The notes beneath the pieces are model-generated. The model was not told the DNA's origin. It ran no database searches and saw only the letters and a list, made by a program, of their open reading frames with translations. This document shows, piece after piece, positions 10,431-23,100 of a stretch of 64,000 nt of DNA. This DNA comes from Myrica gale. Lineage: Eukaryota; Streptophyta; Magnoliopsida; Fagales; Myricaceae. The translations under genes and the position numbers were made by a program. Each line of letters opens with the position of its first letter. Position 1 is the first letter of the stretch. The stretch is from contig OZ005609.1 in the NCBI GenBank assembly GCA_963930655.1, forward strand, positions 9,344,501-9,408,500, given 5' to 3'.

Positions 10431-11022
10431 AAACTTAAAAGGTGGGAGGCACGTGTGACTTGGGGACCACATCTTTGGAGGGTGGGGGGGTCCAGCGATG
10501 TGGCTTTTGAGTACGTTGGCGAGATAGGATGTGAAATAACAAAAGGAGCGCGGACAATAGAAGGTCAACGACTGAGGGCAGATTCGTCAATTTAGGTGGA
10601 GTAGAAGCAAGTGAGATGCACGTGCACGAAAAACCGTCACATTTGACGGTAAATTTAAACGGAGGGCGAAGATTGAGTGATTTTGAAACATAAGAGTCTC
10701 AAATTGTTGTTTTAAAAAATAAGGATAATAACATGATTTTGCCTAAAAATATGGGGCTAACTATGAGTTTCCCCCAATTTTTATTTTTGCTTCTTCAGTG
10801 CAAGCCAAGCTGTGCATGTGCTTCTCCTTCGATAGGAAACAAGGGAGGCTAATTTTTTGTTGCTTAATAGCAGAGAAGAAGGGCAACGGTGTCGTTTGCC
10901 CTGCGAGATTTTATTACAATCCATTGGATGTGTGTGGAATCTTCACGACCCCACGTACCAGAACTAACCAACCAATCCTTTCCAGGCTCTCTCGTGCAGA
11001 ACGCTTATTTCCCATATACACG

Positions 11023-11036
11023 ATCATATAAAAAGC
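11023..11036 (+). promoter_or_regulatory. Probable TATA box of the SPP gene
   Basis: The sequence GATCATATAAAAAG lies about 115 bp before the SPP ATG at 11147. It leaves a leader of roughly 85 nt, reasonable for a plant gene. The promoter between the Pack-MULE end (10775) and the ATG is only about 370 bp. Motif-based only. Confidence 0.45.
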
Positions 11037-11146
11037 CGAACACCAAAGGTCCAGAACCCTACTATTTCTTTTTGTTTTATTGGATAAATTGTAAGAACGA
11101 AAAAAACAATAAATTCAATTTCGAAGCTTGCCTGCTCAATCTGGCA

Positions 11147-14100
11147 ATGGCTACGTTGAGCTCTGTGGTGGGAAGCAGCGTCCCTCAAATCGGTCCGCGG
11201 GGGAGTTGGAAAGAGAGCAAAAGGCCGGTTAATAATTCAGTAATCTTTCTGCCTCGTCGTTCTGCCCCTCTCACCCGACTCTGTAGCCACCAGCTTTCCG
11301 TATTCTCTCCCACCAGGACCAGGTGATAAAAGTTTTTTTCCAAGAAATTTATTGTCCGTTTGTTCGGATTCTAATTGTTTAGGGTTTGTATGCTTCAATC
11401 GTCTGGACCCTGTCAATATTGTTAATTTTTTCTTAGTTGTGCAAGCTGGTTTGGTAGCTATCCATCATTGGCGCATTGAGTTCCCAAGTATTACGTCTTG
11501 TTCAACTCTTCTGATATTTCATATATTTGATCCTCTTTCGTCATATGAAGAAAGTCGAAAACTATCTGCCTGCTTCGTGGTAGTGTTGTGTCTTTCACAA
11601 TTTTGCTTTCCAATCAATTAACGATAACTGATGACTCACCTATTAATACTAGCACTCACGACTCCTCATAGTAACATGTTTTCAGTTGAATAACGGATGG
11701 CTGGCTTGAAGTACTTTTACTTTAAAGTTGGCTTTTCTGGTGGCAATCACATGTTAGGGTTCTTGAGCTTTAGGTGATTATTCTCAAGTAATTATCAGAC
11801 TCCAGCGGAATACAAAATATTGTTATCTTGTTTGTGTGCACTTCCTGTTGTTCCTTTATAACATGCTCTTGGTATGTCTTATGCTTGTCTACCTGTATTT
11901 TCAGTATGAATACTTCTTTTAGCACCACTTATAATATTGTGTGAAGGTAATATTCATTTTCAATGGTATCTCTCTGTTATTCTGGACAAAAGGTACCCCC
12001 ATGAACTTGGTAATGGCAGATTGGGGTTTCTCAGAAAGAAGAATAACTCTTGGAAACAGTTTACTTCCATGCTTGGTGAACCAGTGACTGAGGCGCCTTT
12101 TTCTGGACAAAATGCCTGCCTTTCTTGCTCTCTCAACCGTAGAATATCTCGTCGCCCTACCAAAAGATCTGTACCAAGGGCCTTTCTTGACAAATCTGCT
12201 TTCCATATATCCAAGCGGTGTCTTGGCTGTACTTCGGTAAGTATGCCACATCATGTTGCTTCTGTCATATTACCTATTATATCCTCATCTGAACTGAATG
12301 GCTTATAGGCCTGAGCATGGGCAGTCAACTGTTTTCTTTCTATTCCCACATTCTTGGTCCTGGACTGGTTTTTATGAACTTTCACTTGGAATTCAGCAGG
12401 TAGCTTCTGATTTCCATAATACTGCATCACATGAAAGTTAATTTTTTTTTTGATAAATAAGACAGTTTTATTAAAAAGAAAAAAAAAATACACAACGGAG
12501 TCAACAGTACAAGAGAAAATACTAAAGAGACCAAAACACCAACAGGAAAACCCACCCTTCCCCAACCCACTGGCCTACAACACTTTCCCAAAAAAACAAC
12601 AGCACACCCACCCGCATCCCAAACGAGACCCCTAACAGCCCAATCCAAAGATCACAGTCTTCCTAGCGGTCGAAGAAGACCCTTCATAATTAACCGAAGA
12701 CTTCAAGCCCTTCAACTCCCTGAGCATCCTCCCCCCTGATTTTCTAAATGTTTTCGACCGAATCGGCACCTGATCACGTTCCAACGCTGCAAAGAGCTCC
12801 CTCATATTTTATGGAATAGCTACTGGGGATTTGAGTTTGATAGTGCATTGACTCTCTCTCTCTATCTCTCCAGAAACCTTCTGAGCAATCACTTGTAAAG
12901 AAAATTTTGTGCAGATTTTCTAATTGTGGCATGTCTGCATTTCTGGTGCATTCTCTAGCGTGAAAGATTTGTAGAAACCATTTCATGTTGAATAAGATGT
13001 TGATTTGTTTCTAGTCTCTCTATTATGAAGGCTTGTCCTAGATAAGGTCTGGTACGAATTGCACCTTCTCCCTTGTAAGAACATAGTGCAGGAGATGTTA
13101 CCCTTTCAAAATCCACCTTAATGGGGGCATAACTTAGGAATGAAAAAGTAAAGTTCTATGTATAGGATGATTTCTTTTAATCTCATGTACTGCGATAGTC
13201 CTTCCCCTGGTCTCAAGAATTTTGCCTTACTTTTTGTACTCCTTACATTTTTCAGGAAAAGCATGGTCATGTTCCACGAGCAACAGTTGGTCCAGATGAG
13301 CCTCACGCAGCTAGTACAACCTGGCCAGATGTTCTTGAGAAACAAGATTTAGAGATCTCTTATCCTGAAATAGAACGAACAGAGTTAGAAGGGTTCTTAA
13401 GTTCTGAACTTCCATCTCACCCAAAGTTGCATCGAGGACAGCTGAAAAATGGATTGCGTTATCTTATTTTACCAAACAAAGTACCGCCAAATAGGTATGT
13501 CTCATCGACACCTAAAAGGCTCTCACTTTTACAGTTACACGTGAATCTAGGGTAGGGTAGGACGATTTGTAATTCCGGAGAGCCACAAGGTTAATATGCA
13601 GCTCAGCAGTTGCGTTAAGCAAATGCAGTTGATTGCCAGTAGTAGTGAGTGAGTATCCCTAGTAGGAGCTTTGCTCCCATTGATTTAGTGAAAACTTTTG
13701 AAAGCACATTTCTTACTAAAGATGGTCGATTCTGACATAGATTTCTACTCTTTTAAGCAAAATATTCCTTGTAAGCTTTTTAAATATCCCTTCTACTCTT
13801 TTAAGCAAAATATTCCTTCTAAGCTTTTTAAATATCCCTTTTTAAATATTCATATGGCAGTTTCATGATAAGATTCACTTGTCAAAGCATGGATGAAGCT
13901 TCATTTCCAGTGCATGTCCATCACCCCCTTATTTGGAAACCTTTTAAGGAATTGATTTCCTCTGAGTATGCTTGTCTAAAGTGAGTGCTAAATGAGGACT
14001 AATCTTTGGCATAACTTTAGGAGTTGGCTTGACTTATTGCCAATGGTGTCTGTTAATTGCAACTAATCATCTCTAAGTAGAATCTTTCTCTTTCATAAAC

Positions 14101-17100
14101 ATCTTAGATTTGTGCTACATAAGTGATGCATTGGCAAACTATAAGATTCTGACTTTAGGATTTTTTAGATAGTGCAAATCTACACGTGGTAATGGAAGAG
14201 AATATTCTACTTAGATATGAGTGTTGCATTCATTGAGTTAATAATTGCATTTGTGGAACTAGAGTTGATCGTAGTAAACAAGCTTCTAGCAAGTTTTTTT
14301 GATAAGTAAGGAAAGTTTTATTGAAAGAAAAAGGTGATGAAATAGTACAAAAGGTTGTACTGAACCATCTACGATAAACAAGCTAGAAAACTAATAAAAT
14401 CACTGAAGTCTACAAAAGGAGAACCCAACACCCCATTAGCCCACAGAAACAAAGTCAGCATCATTTTGCCCTTCAAACATTCTAAGGACAACCCTGAATC
14501 TTCAAAGCACCTTCCGTTCCTCTCCCTCCATAAGCTCTACCAAATGCTCAATGGTATCATTTTCCACACAGCTAGCGCCAAAGGGTTGTTGAACTTCCTC
14601 TTCCAACACTTCAACACCTCACCCGCCTCATAGGCATCACCCAATGATAGTTCACGATACTAAGCACGTGCACCCACAACTCTCTAGCTACCATGCAATG
14701 GATGAGCACATGATCCACAAATTCCCCATCACCCTTGCATAGAAAGCACTAATTAATCCAGCATAACCCTCTCCTTCTTAAGTTCTCAATGGTTAAGACC
14801 TTCCCATGAGCCGCTTCCTACACAAAGAACGAAACTCGAGGCGGGACAACGGTCCTCCAAATCTGCCTCCACGGAAAGACCTCACCCGAACCCCTAACAA
14901 TGAGACCATACAACGACTTAACCGAACAAACTCCATTCTTAGCATTTTGCCAGTAGGGCTGCACAAAACCGGACTGGACCACAAAACCGGACCGGATTTG
15001 AAAAATCGGTTATATCCGATCCGGTTTGGTCCAGGCCTTTTGTTTGGGATATGGTCTGGACTGGATTGGATTGGATTTATTAATATAAATAGTAAATATA
15101 TTTTTAATTTTTTAATTTTTTTTAAATACAAAATTAAAACTTTTACCCTAAAACTATGCGTTTTGAGTTCTTTGACCATGCCTTTCCCCTTCAACTAACT
15201 TTTTTTTATCGCTGAAAATGAAAAAAAATAAAATAAAAACTTAGTGGAAAAAGGAAACTGGTCTGGACCGGATTTCCGGTTGTCCAGCCCTACCTGCCAG
15301 AGCATTTTATCTTCTTCCCTTCTCCTAAGGACTGTAGAGTACAACAATGAGTAGAAAGCAAAAAATTCTTCAATCTCCCAATCATTGACGGTTCTTGTAA
15401 GCTGAATATTCCACACCCCATAACCGGAATCCCCCTCCAAATAATTCGCAACCATCACGTCCTTGCATCTAGCAAGGGTAAACAAAAGAGGGAATGCAAG
15501 CTTCAAAGGCCTATCTCCACACCATGGGTCATGCCAAAACCTAACTCTAAGACCACCCACCACGAAATGAATGTTCCCTCAAAAGAGGGTTCATCTGTTG
15601 CTAATGTGCTTCCACAGGCTCACACCATAAGTGCCATGGATCTAATTGGTTTCTCAACCGCTCGAAACACTACCATACTTATCCTCAATGACAGCCCTCC
15701 ACAAACTATCCCTCTCCAAGGCGAAACACCATAACCACTTTCCTACTAATGCTCTATTGAACAAATGAAGTCTCCTTAAACCCAACCCTCCACTACTCAT
15801 TGGAGAACAAACCCTCTCTCATTTGACAAGATCAAACTTCTCCTTTGGATTTTCTTCAATCTATTGGTAACCCCCAAAGGAATAGGAAAGAGAGAGAAAA
15901 TAGGTTGGGAGACGAGCGTTTTGGAATATCCCTCCATTGCGTTGGGAAATTTGTAATTGAGCAATTAGCTCCTCATTCGCCCTTTTCATTCCCTTCTTTG
16001 TGATGGTTGTTCTATCACCTTTCTTCCTTCTTCCCCACTTTGACGATTTTAAATATCCGCCTAAATGATTTTTTTTCTTTCAATCAAGATGACAATAGTT
16101 CCTAGAAGTCTACTTTTTTGGGGGCAGTAGGTGGGTAGCTGCCTACTGAAAAAGCATTCCCTCCTACAGTTTAGAATCTTGACCTGTCCCTTAGTAGTTG
16201 ACTAAGTATATCTGACAGAAGTTTATGGATGGTTGATATATATGAAGTGTATTATCAAAGAAAAAAAATATTTATCTGATTATCTGTCGTACAAATACCT
16301 GATATAATGCGTTTGACCTTATAACTATGATAAGAGCTGAGGAAAGAAAACCTCTAGGATGTGGATGGTGCAAATAACATATGCCTCTCCTCTGGCTTGT
16401 ACTTACTTTAAAAAAAGTTATGGTTTTTAGGTTTGAAGCACACATGGAAGTTCATGTTGGATCAATTGATGAGGAGGATGATGAGCAAGGGATTGCTCAT
16501 ATGATTGAACATGTTGCTTTCCTTGGAAGTAAGAAACGGGAGAAACTTCTTGGGACAGGAGCTCGATCTAATGCTTACACTGATTTCCACCATACAGTGT
16601 TTCACATTCATTCACCAACTAGCACTAAGGTTTCTTCTTTTCACCATCCTTTGTCTTGTTTTTGCACTTTGTTTAATTCCACATGTTTATTATTTGTTCG
16701 CATACAAGCTTAAGGTAGTTGTACTTGCATACTGAGTGTTTTGTGTTCTATTTTATCTGATATTTTTCTTGCATGTTTTTTTTCCTAATCAAATATATTA
16801 AAATAAAGACCTTATAGTTTCTTTTGGGGCAACATAATATCTGTATGCTTGTCCTCGATGTCCTTGGAACACACATGAAGTCCACTTAGGGACAAGCAGA
16901 ATTTTGTGTCCTTCTGAAGGATAGACCGACTCATAGCTTGTTTTTCCGTTGCAAGTTACAACCAATTCCTTCTTCAGTTACTCACTGTAGTTCGGTGGTG
17001 CTTGCCAGGACTCTGATGGAGATCTGCTTCCATCTGTACTGGACGCATTAAATGAGGTAAGAGTAATTACATTCTTCCCTAAGCTTAAAGTGCATGCCTC

Positions 17101-20100
17101 CATGTAGAAAAGAAGCCATTAGGATATTCGCTACTTAGTGCTTATGTGATATTAGCTTATGCATGATTTTTTCCTTTCACCATTTGGCTCTTTTCAAAAG
17201 GCATTTGTTAGCTTAAGTGCAAGTATCTTATGTAATGAGTTTTAACCTCTGCATGATTAACGTTCTCTCCTTTGTGCATAAAGATAGCATTCCACCCAAA
17301 ATTCCTTGCTTCTCGTGTTGAAAAGGAGCGGCGGGCTATACTCTCAGAATTACAGATGATGAATACAATAGAGTACCGTGTTGATTGTCAGGTTTGTATG
17401 CATTATATTATTGTTTTTTTATTATTAACGCTGTGGTTGATATCATGAATTTCATTCATGCCTTTTTCTTTGAACACAGTTGTTACAACATCTGCATTCT
17501 GAAAATAAGCTGAGCAAAAGGTTCCCAATTGGACTAGAAGAGCAGATTAAGAAGTGGGATGCAGATAAAATAAGAAAATTCCATGAGCGTTGGTACTTCC
17601 CTGCAAACGCAACCTTGTACATAGTGGGGGATATTGATAACATCTCAAAGACAGTTCACCAGATTGAAGTATGCCAATGATCCAGCTATTTTTCATTTGG
17701 AACATTTGAGTCGAGGTGAGGGAGTCATTAATTTATGGTCAACTTTTGACTATAGATATTTTCTTCATGCAGGCTGTCTTTGGGCAGACTGGCCTAGAAA
17801 ATGAGGCAGTTTCTACACCTAGTCCTAGTGCATTTGGTGCAATGGCTAGTTTTCTTGTTCCTAAGCTCTCAGCTGGGCTGGGTGGAAGTTTATCGAATGA
17901 AAAATCATCTATTTCCTTGGACCAATCAAAAATCTTAAAAAAAGAGAGGCATGCAGTTCGTCCTCCAGTGAAGCATGATTGGTCACTTCCTGGAAGCAGC
18001 ACAGATGTGAAGGTTCCACAGATATTCCAGCATGAGCTGCTTCAAAACTTTTCAATTAATATGTTCTGCAAGGTATTGACATTTGTGATTGTTTTAAACT
18101 TCATTTTTTTATTTGTATTTTTCATAATAAGAGGGCTCCATGTGAAGATGCCCTCATTTTATTAGTATGAGTCCTTGTGGATTGGTCACTACTTTGTACC
18201 TCACAACTTTTCCACTTATAGAATCTTAATGGCAGGGGTAAAAAAGTGAAAGATACTGAGGGAATATGAAGAAAACATTGGACAGATGCTTTATTAGGTA
18301 GATATGTTACATTTCAATGCTGATGGCAGATACATGGAAAAACAATTCCCAAGAATCTCCAATACTGACACTAGACAGATATGAGATGTGATCCAAATCC
18401 AATTATATGAGATTCATAAAAAATAAAAATAAAAAACTAGCAAATGACAAGGATGGGACAAGTAATCGATAGAAATAATTTTTGTGCATATGTCATATCC
18501 ACTTTTGATTTAGAAGGTAAATAGCAACTGCCAAAAGCTTAAGAAATATGTTTAAATAAATATTCAAGCTATAATTTTTAAAGTTCTTAATATAGTAATG
18601 AAAAATTTGGCACTGGCTCCCTATTCACAAATATAGTTAAATATTCACATAGATGAATTTTCTAGTATGTGTCTCTAAATTTTTAGAAGGACATTTAAAT
18701 CCCCTTGTCAATTAAGCGACTTAACTTAACATCAGAAACTAAAGAGCTCCAAGAAATCCTGCAAATTGGAGCAAGTAAAGCAATCAGTTGCTGCCATTCA
18801 TAAACATATAACGTTTTTTAGGGAATAAGGTTCAGTAATTTATTGATATTCAGGTTTCTCTGATGTGTTTTTTAGGTTTTGTAGCCTTCAACAAATGGTT
18901 TGATTACAGTTTTCCCTTTTTGTTTTTTGGGGTTTTATGGTTTGTTAAATTTCCTGCAGATTCCAGTAAATAAGGTTCAAACATATGGTGACTTGCGAAA
19001 TGTTCTGATGAAGAGAATATTTCTATCTGCCTTGCACTTTCGGATTAATACAAGATACAAGGTGGGTTGGAATTATTACCATACTATCTTCCTCTGACTA
19101 TTGTGAAAATAGTTGAGTGCAAGCTCTAGTGATTTTGTTCTCTCTGGACTGTGTTCAGTGTGCAATCCATTGTTCTTATAATGGAAGTATGGTTGCAATG
19201 CTTTTCTTTTTCTTTTCTTTTTTTGTTTTTAGTGGGTTCTTCTTCATCCTCTCCAAGTATATGTTGATCCTTAAGCTGAGTATGTGATGCAAGTATATGT
19301 ACTCTGAATGGGTTGACAACTCATTGGAAGGGAAGCTTCATGAGGATAACTAAGGAAGTTTACCTCTTGGTTGTCAGGGTTTCAATCCGTCGCTGGTGTG
19401 TGAGCTGTGTTTTCCCATTAGAAGTAAATACGTTGTATGACCAGTTAATAAACTCGTAACGATACATTTGAAATCTCCAATCAAGCCGATAATAAGAATT
19501 ATACAGGCTGTTAACTCATTATTGCTCTGTGTGCTTAACAACAACCTCTGTTTTGTACTTTTGTAAGACAATTTGTATCGTTTGAAAAGTGTAGATAACA
19601 TATGTAAATTTTCAGAGTTCAAATCCACCATTCACGTCAGTTGAATTGGATCATAGTGATTCTGGAAGGGAAGGATGCACTGTCACTACTCTTACAGTAA
19701 CTGCAGAACCAAAGAATTGGCGAAGTGCAATAAGAGTTGCTGTTCAAGAGGTTCGTACTTTCTGCTGTTCGCTTCTCTATTCTTTTCCTGGATTGATATT
19801 GTTTTGTCCTAAATTCTGTGTCATCTTTGGTTGGCATCATTAGACCTGATCATGGACTGGCAGCTGACTCAGCCAGAGAGGTTTTGACTTGCATTTGAGC
19901 ATGTGGGGACAGAGTTTTGAGGCTCATGGGGCCCCTTAGCACGGGATTCAAGGCCCATTTAGTTTTCAATGAGGGAGGGGGCTTAATTGGAAATTATTTA
20001 ATGGACCAGACCCTCCTGGGTCTCTTTTTTTCTCTTGTTGATTCAAGCAAATAATATACCACACTTCAACATCTAATGCTAATACTCTGTCCTCTGCCCA

Positions 20101-23100
20101 TTCCTGATGCAAAGATAGATAAACCGAAGTTTGAGAGCAATGTCTATTTTGCTATCTAGTCCTACATGCATACCTTTTCTGGTTGAATGTGATTTTATGG
20201 CCATTGATGCCATTGAATTACTAAATTCTAACTTTTCTGCAGTTTTCTTCCTCACAGCGTCTGACAAATTTTCTCTGGTTCAGGTTCGAAGACTCAAAGA
20301 GTTTGGTGTCACCAAGGGTGAATTAACGCGCTATATGGATGCCCTTTTAAAAGATAGTGAACACCTAGCAGCTCTGATAGATAATGTGTCATCGGTTGAT
20401 AATTTGGATTTTATTATGGAGAGTGATGCTCTGGGCCATACAGTTATGGATCAGAGACAAGGCCATGAAAGCTTGGTTGCTGTTGCTGGAACAGTTACAC
20501 TGGAAGAGGTATTTGGGTCAATGATTATGCTACTCATTAGCAGCTGTTGCACTGTTACGAGGTTCTTTCTTGCTGTTTGTCTATTAATGGTGCACAAATT
20601 TAAGAACCAGTTTGGTCATCAGCATTGAATATAAGTATGCTAGGACCTTATAAGGCATTTCTTGGTGCTAATCACATATGTGCCTCTGTAACTTTTTGTA
20701 GTGATTCTTTGGACAGCATTTAGTAGTATCATTATGTTTTTTTATATATAACCTAGTCAGAAAGAATCTCTGGGTTAGTTAGTATTTAGGCTAAAAAACT
20801 TTTGGCCCCTCTCGATTAACCTTTTTTGTTACTTTGGTCACTTAAGTTTGGAGTTGGTCAATTGGGTATCTTAAGTTCTTGAGAAAATTACACTTTTTCC
20901 CTATCATCCCTTTTCTAATATCACCCCAAACTACTAATTTTGTCACTTAGCTCCCCAAACTGCATCTATTTGCTATGTGCCTTCCTGTGCCTAAAATATT
21001 CAAACTTCCCTTACCTTAAATGGGAAAGTACAAAAGTGAAATGGAAAAAAGAACACAATAATGCATTTAAAGATATCTTGGAGATTTCAATTTAGTTAAA
21101 GGCAGTTTCGTACATTTCAATTTATAGAGGAGGCAAATTGAACGGGATGGTAGTTTGGGGACTGAATAATGAAATTAGTAGTTCAGCTATTTCATTGGAA
21201 AGGTGATAGTAAGAGGGTAAGCTGTAATTTCTCCCTAGTTTCTATTCATTGGCTGTGCAGTTATTCTCTCCGAAGCTAAAACCATGCTTTAGTTACTCCA
21301 AAAAAAAAACAATGACTATGCTGCCTAACTGCACCACCATTTATTTCCCATATATGGTCGTCAGCACTCCTGAATGCACTAATGGCAGGTACCTCCCTAA
21401 TGGGGCCTACCCACTATGTTTTGTGTCTTTGACTAATGCTTCTTCAACTGCAACAGCATGGTTCCTCCCCATGTCCGAGGACAATTTGCATTTTCATGTC
21501 TGAACTGCCTCCATTAGGGAACCTTGAAACCGTAGTAAGATATAAGCCCAAGTAAGTGAAGAGAGAGAAGGCCTGGATTTGGCTGGAAGAGGTAGCGGAA
21601 GAGCCAAGCAAGAGTGTGGCATGAGAAGGAACAAGAGTGAACATGAGGATTAGAGCGATGTGGATAGATAATTCACATAGATAAGCGGTTGCTGTACTTA
21701 GAAAAAAAAAGATAAGCGGTTGCTGCAGTGCTACTTGGTTTACATTTGAAGGAAGAAACTTAAGATATTTGAATGAAAGACCATCTGGACAACATTTATT
21801 ACTGATAGTTTAAGGTAGGTCAAATTGAAAGCATGTGGAAACTTAAAAGGACCGAAATATATTTCTATTGTAATATTTATTACTAATAGTTTAAGGTAGG
21901 TTACACATCTAATATTTTGGTCCTACGTTATTAAGAATTCTTTTTGATGTCCACCTGTGTCTAAGTAAAAAAAAAGACAAGGTTCATTATATGTTTTGGT
22001 TACCCATGTCTTATCTTAAGCTCTAGTTACCATCTTAGCTCATAGATTTATATGTTTGTTGGACAAGTATCAAACATATCTTGGTGCCTTCTCAGTTAAA
22101 TCAATGTATGGTCTCCTCCTTAGAGGCTCCAATGTGGGTTTTCCTTGGCGCCAGTGTTGGAAGACTTTGGTTCCCTCTAGAGTTGTTTTCTTCGTTTGGG
22201 AGGCTACTCATGGGAAATTTTTTGACTATAAACAACTTGAGGAGGGACATTTTTCTGATCAATTGGTGTTATCGTTGCAAGAGTGATGGAGAGTCAATTG
22301 ATCATATCCTTCTTCACTGTTCCCTTGCAAGAGGGTTGTGGTCTCATGTGCTTAGCATTCTGAACTTTGCTTGGGTTATGCCTAGGAGGGTGGTTGAAGT
22401 GTTGCAGTGTTGGAGGAGGAAGTTTGAGGATCCAATTGCTTTGGCTATATGGAAGATGATTCATTCTTGTATTTGGTGGAATTTGTGGAGGGAAAGGAAT
22501 GGTAGATGCTTTGAGGACAAGACTTTGTCTTTGGAGTGTTTGAGGGGCTTTATGCTGCAATCTTTGTTTCTTTGGGCTAATTCAGTTTAGGGTGTCCTTT
22601 TTCAGATTATCTGGATTTCCCTAGTTTCTTAGCTTGTATGGTTTAGCTTGTTTGGGTATGATGTTTTCAGTATAGTCTCTTGTATTGTAAACATTCTTCT
22701 TTAATCAATTTTAACATATTTATAAAAAAAAAAAGCATCAAACATTTTTTGATAAGTAAGTAATATTATTAAAAAAGAGAAACAGTACAAAGATTGTACT
22801 GAAAATACAACAGAACAGAAATTACAGCATACAAACGAAAAAGCTCAAGAAGTCATGAAAATCTAGAAAAGGGTCATCCAACATCACATTAGACCAGAGA
22901 AAAAGATCATTCATCAGACCACCCATCAGGCTTGCCATAGACAGAGAAGAGTCCTCAAAACACCGCCTATTCTGCTCCTTCCAAAGACACCACCAGATGC
23001 AATAAGGAACCATCATCTAAATGAACTTAGCTCTAGGATCTTTAAACTGCCGCCCCCAACAAAGCAAGACATCCCCAACCCCCTCCGGCATAACCCGAGG

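Larger units (their letters stand above)
9245..10775. mobile_element. Pack-MULE carrying fragments of two host genes
   Basis: Long terminal inverted repeats of about 150 bp lie at 9245-9395 and 10626-10775. The left begins GGAGTAAACTCATAGTTAGC and the right, read in reverse, GGGGGAAACTCATAGTTAGC; similarity continues through TATGTTTCAAAATCACTCAA and CCGTCAAATG. Both outer flanks carry the identical 9-bp sequence AATTTTTAT (9236-9244 and 10776-10784), the target duplication length of Mutator-like elements. The interior has no transposase but contains a CML45/46-like fragment, a bHLH fragment and an unassigned GC-rich piece, which is the definition of a Pack-MULE. It sits about 370 bp upstream of the SPP start codon. 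Confidence 0.9.

Noticed and set aside
22294-22560. Antisense frame of 88 codons within a LINE.
   Set aside because: Shadow of the LINE coding strand, which has clear zinc-binding and [11 protein letters not shown]-type motifs.
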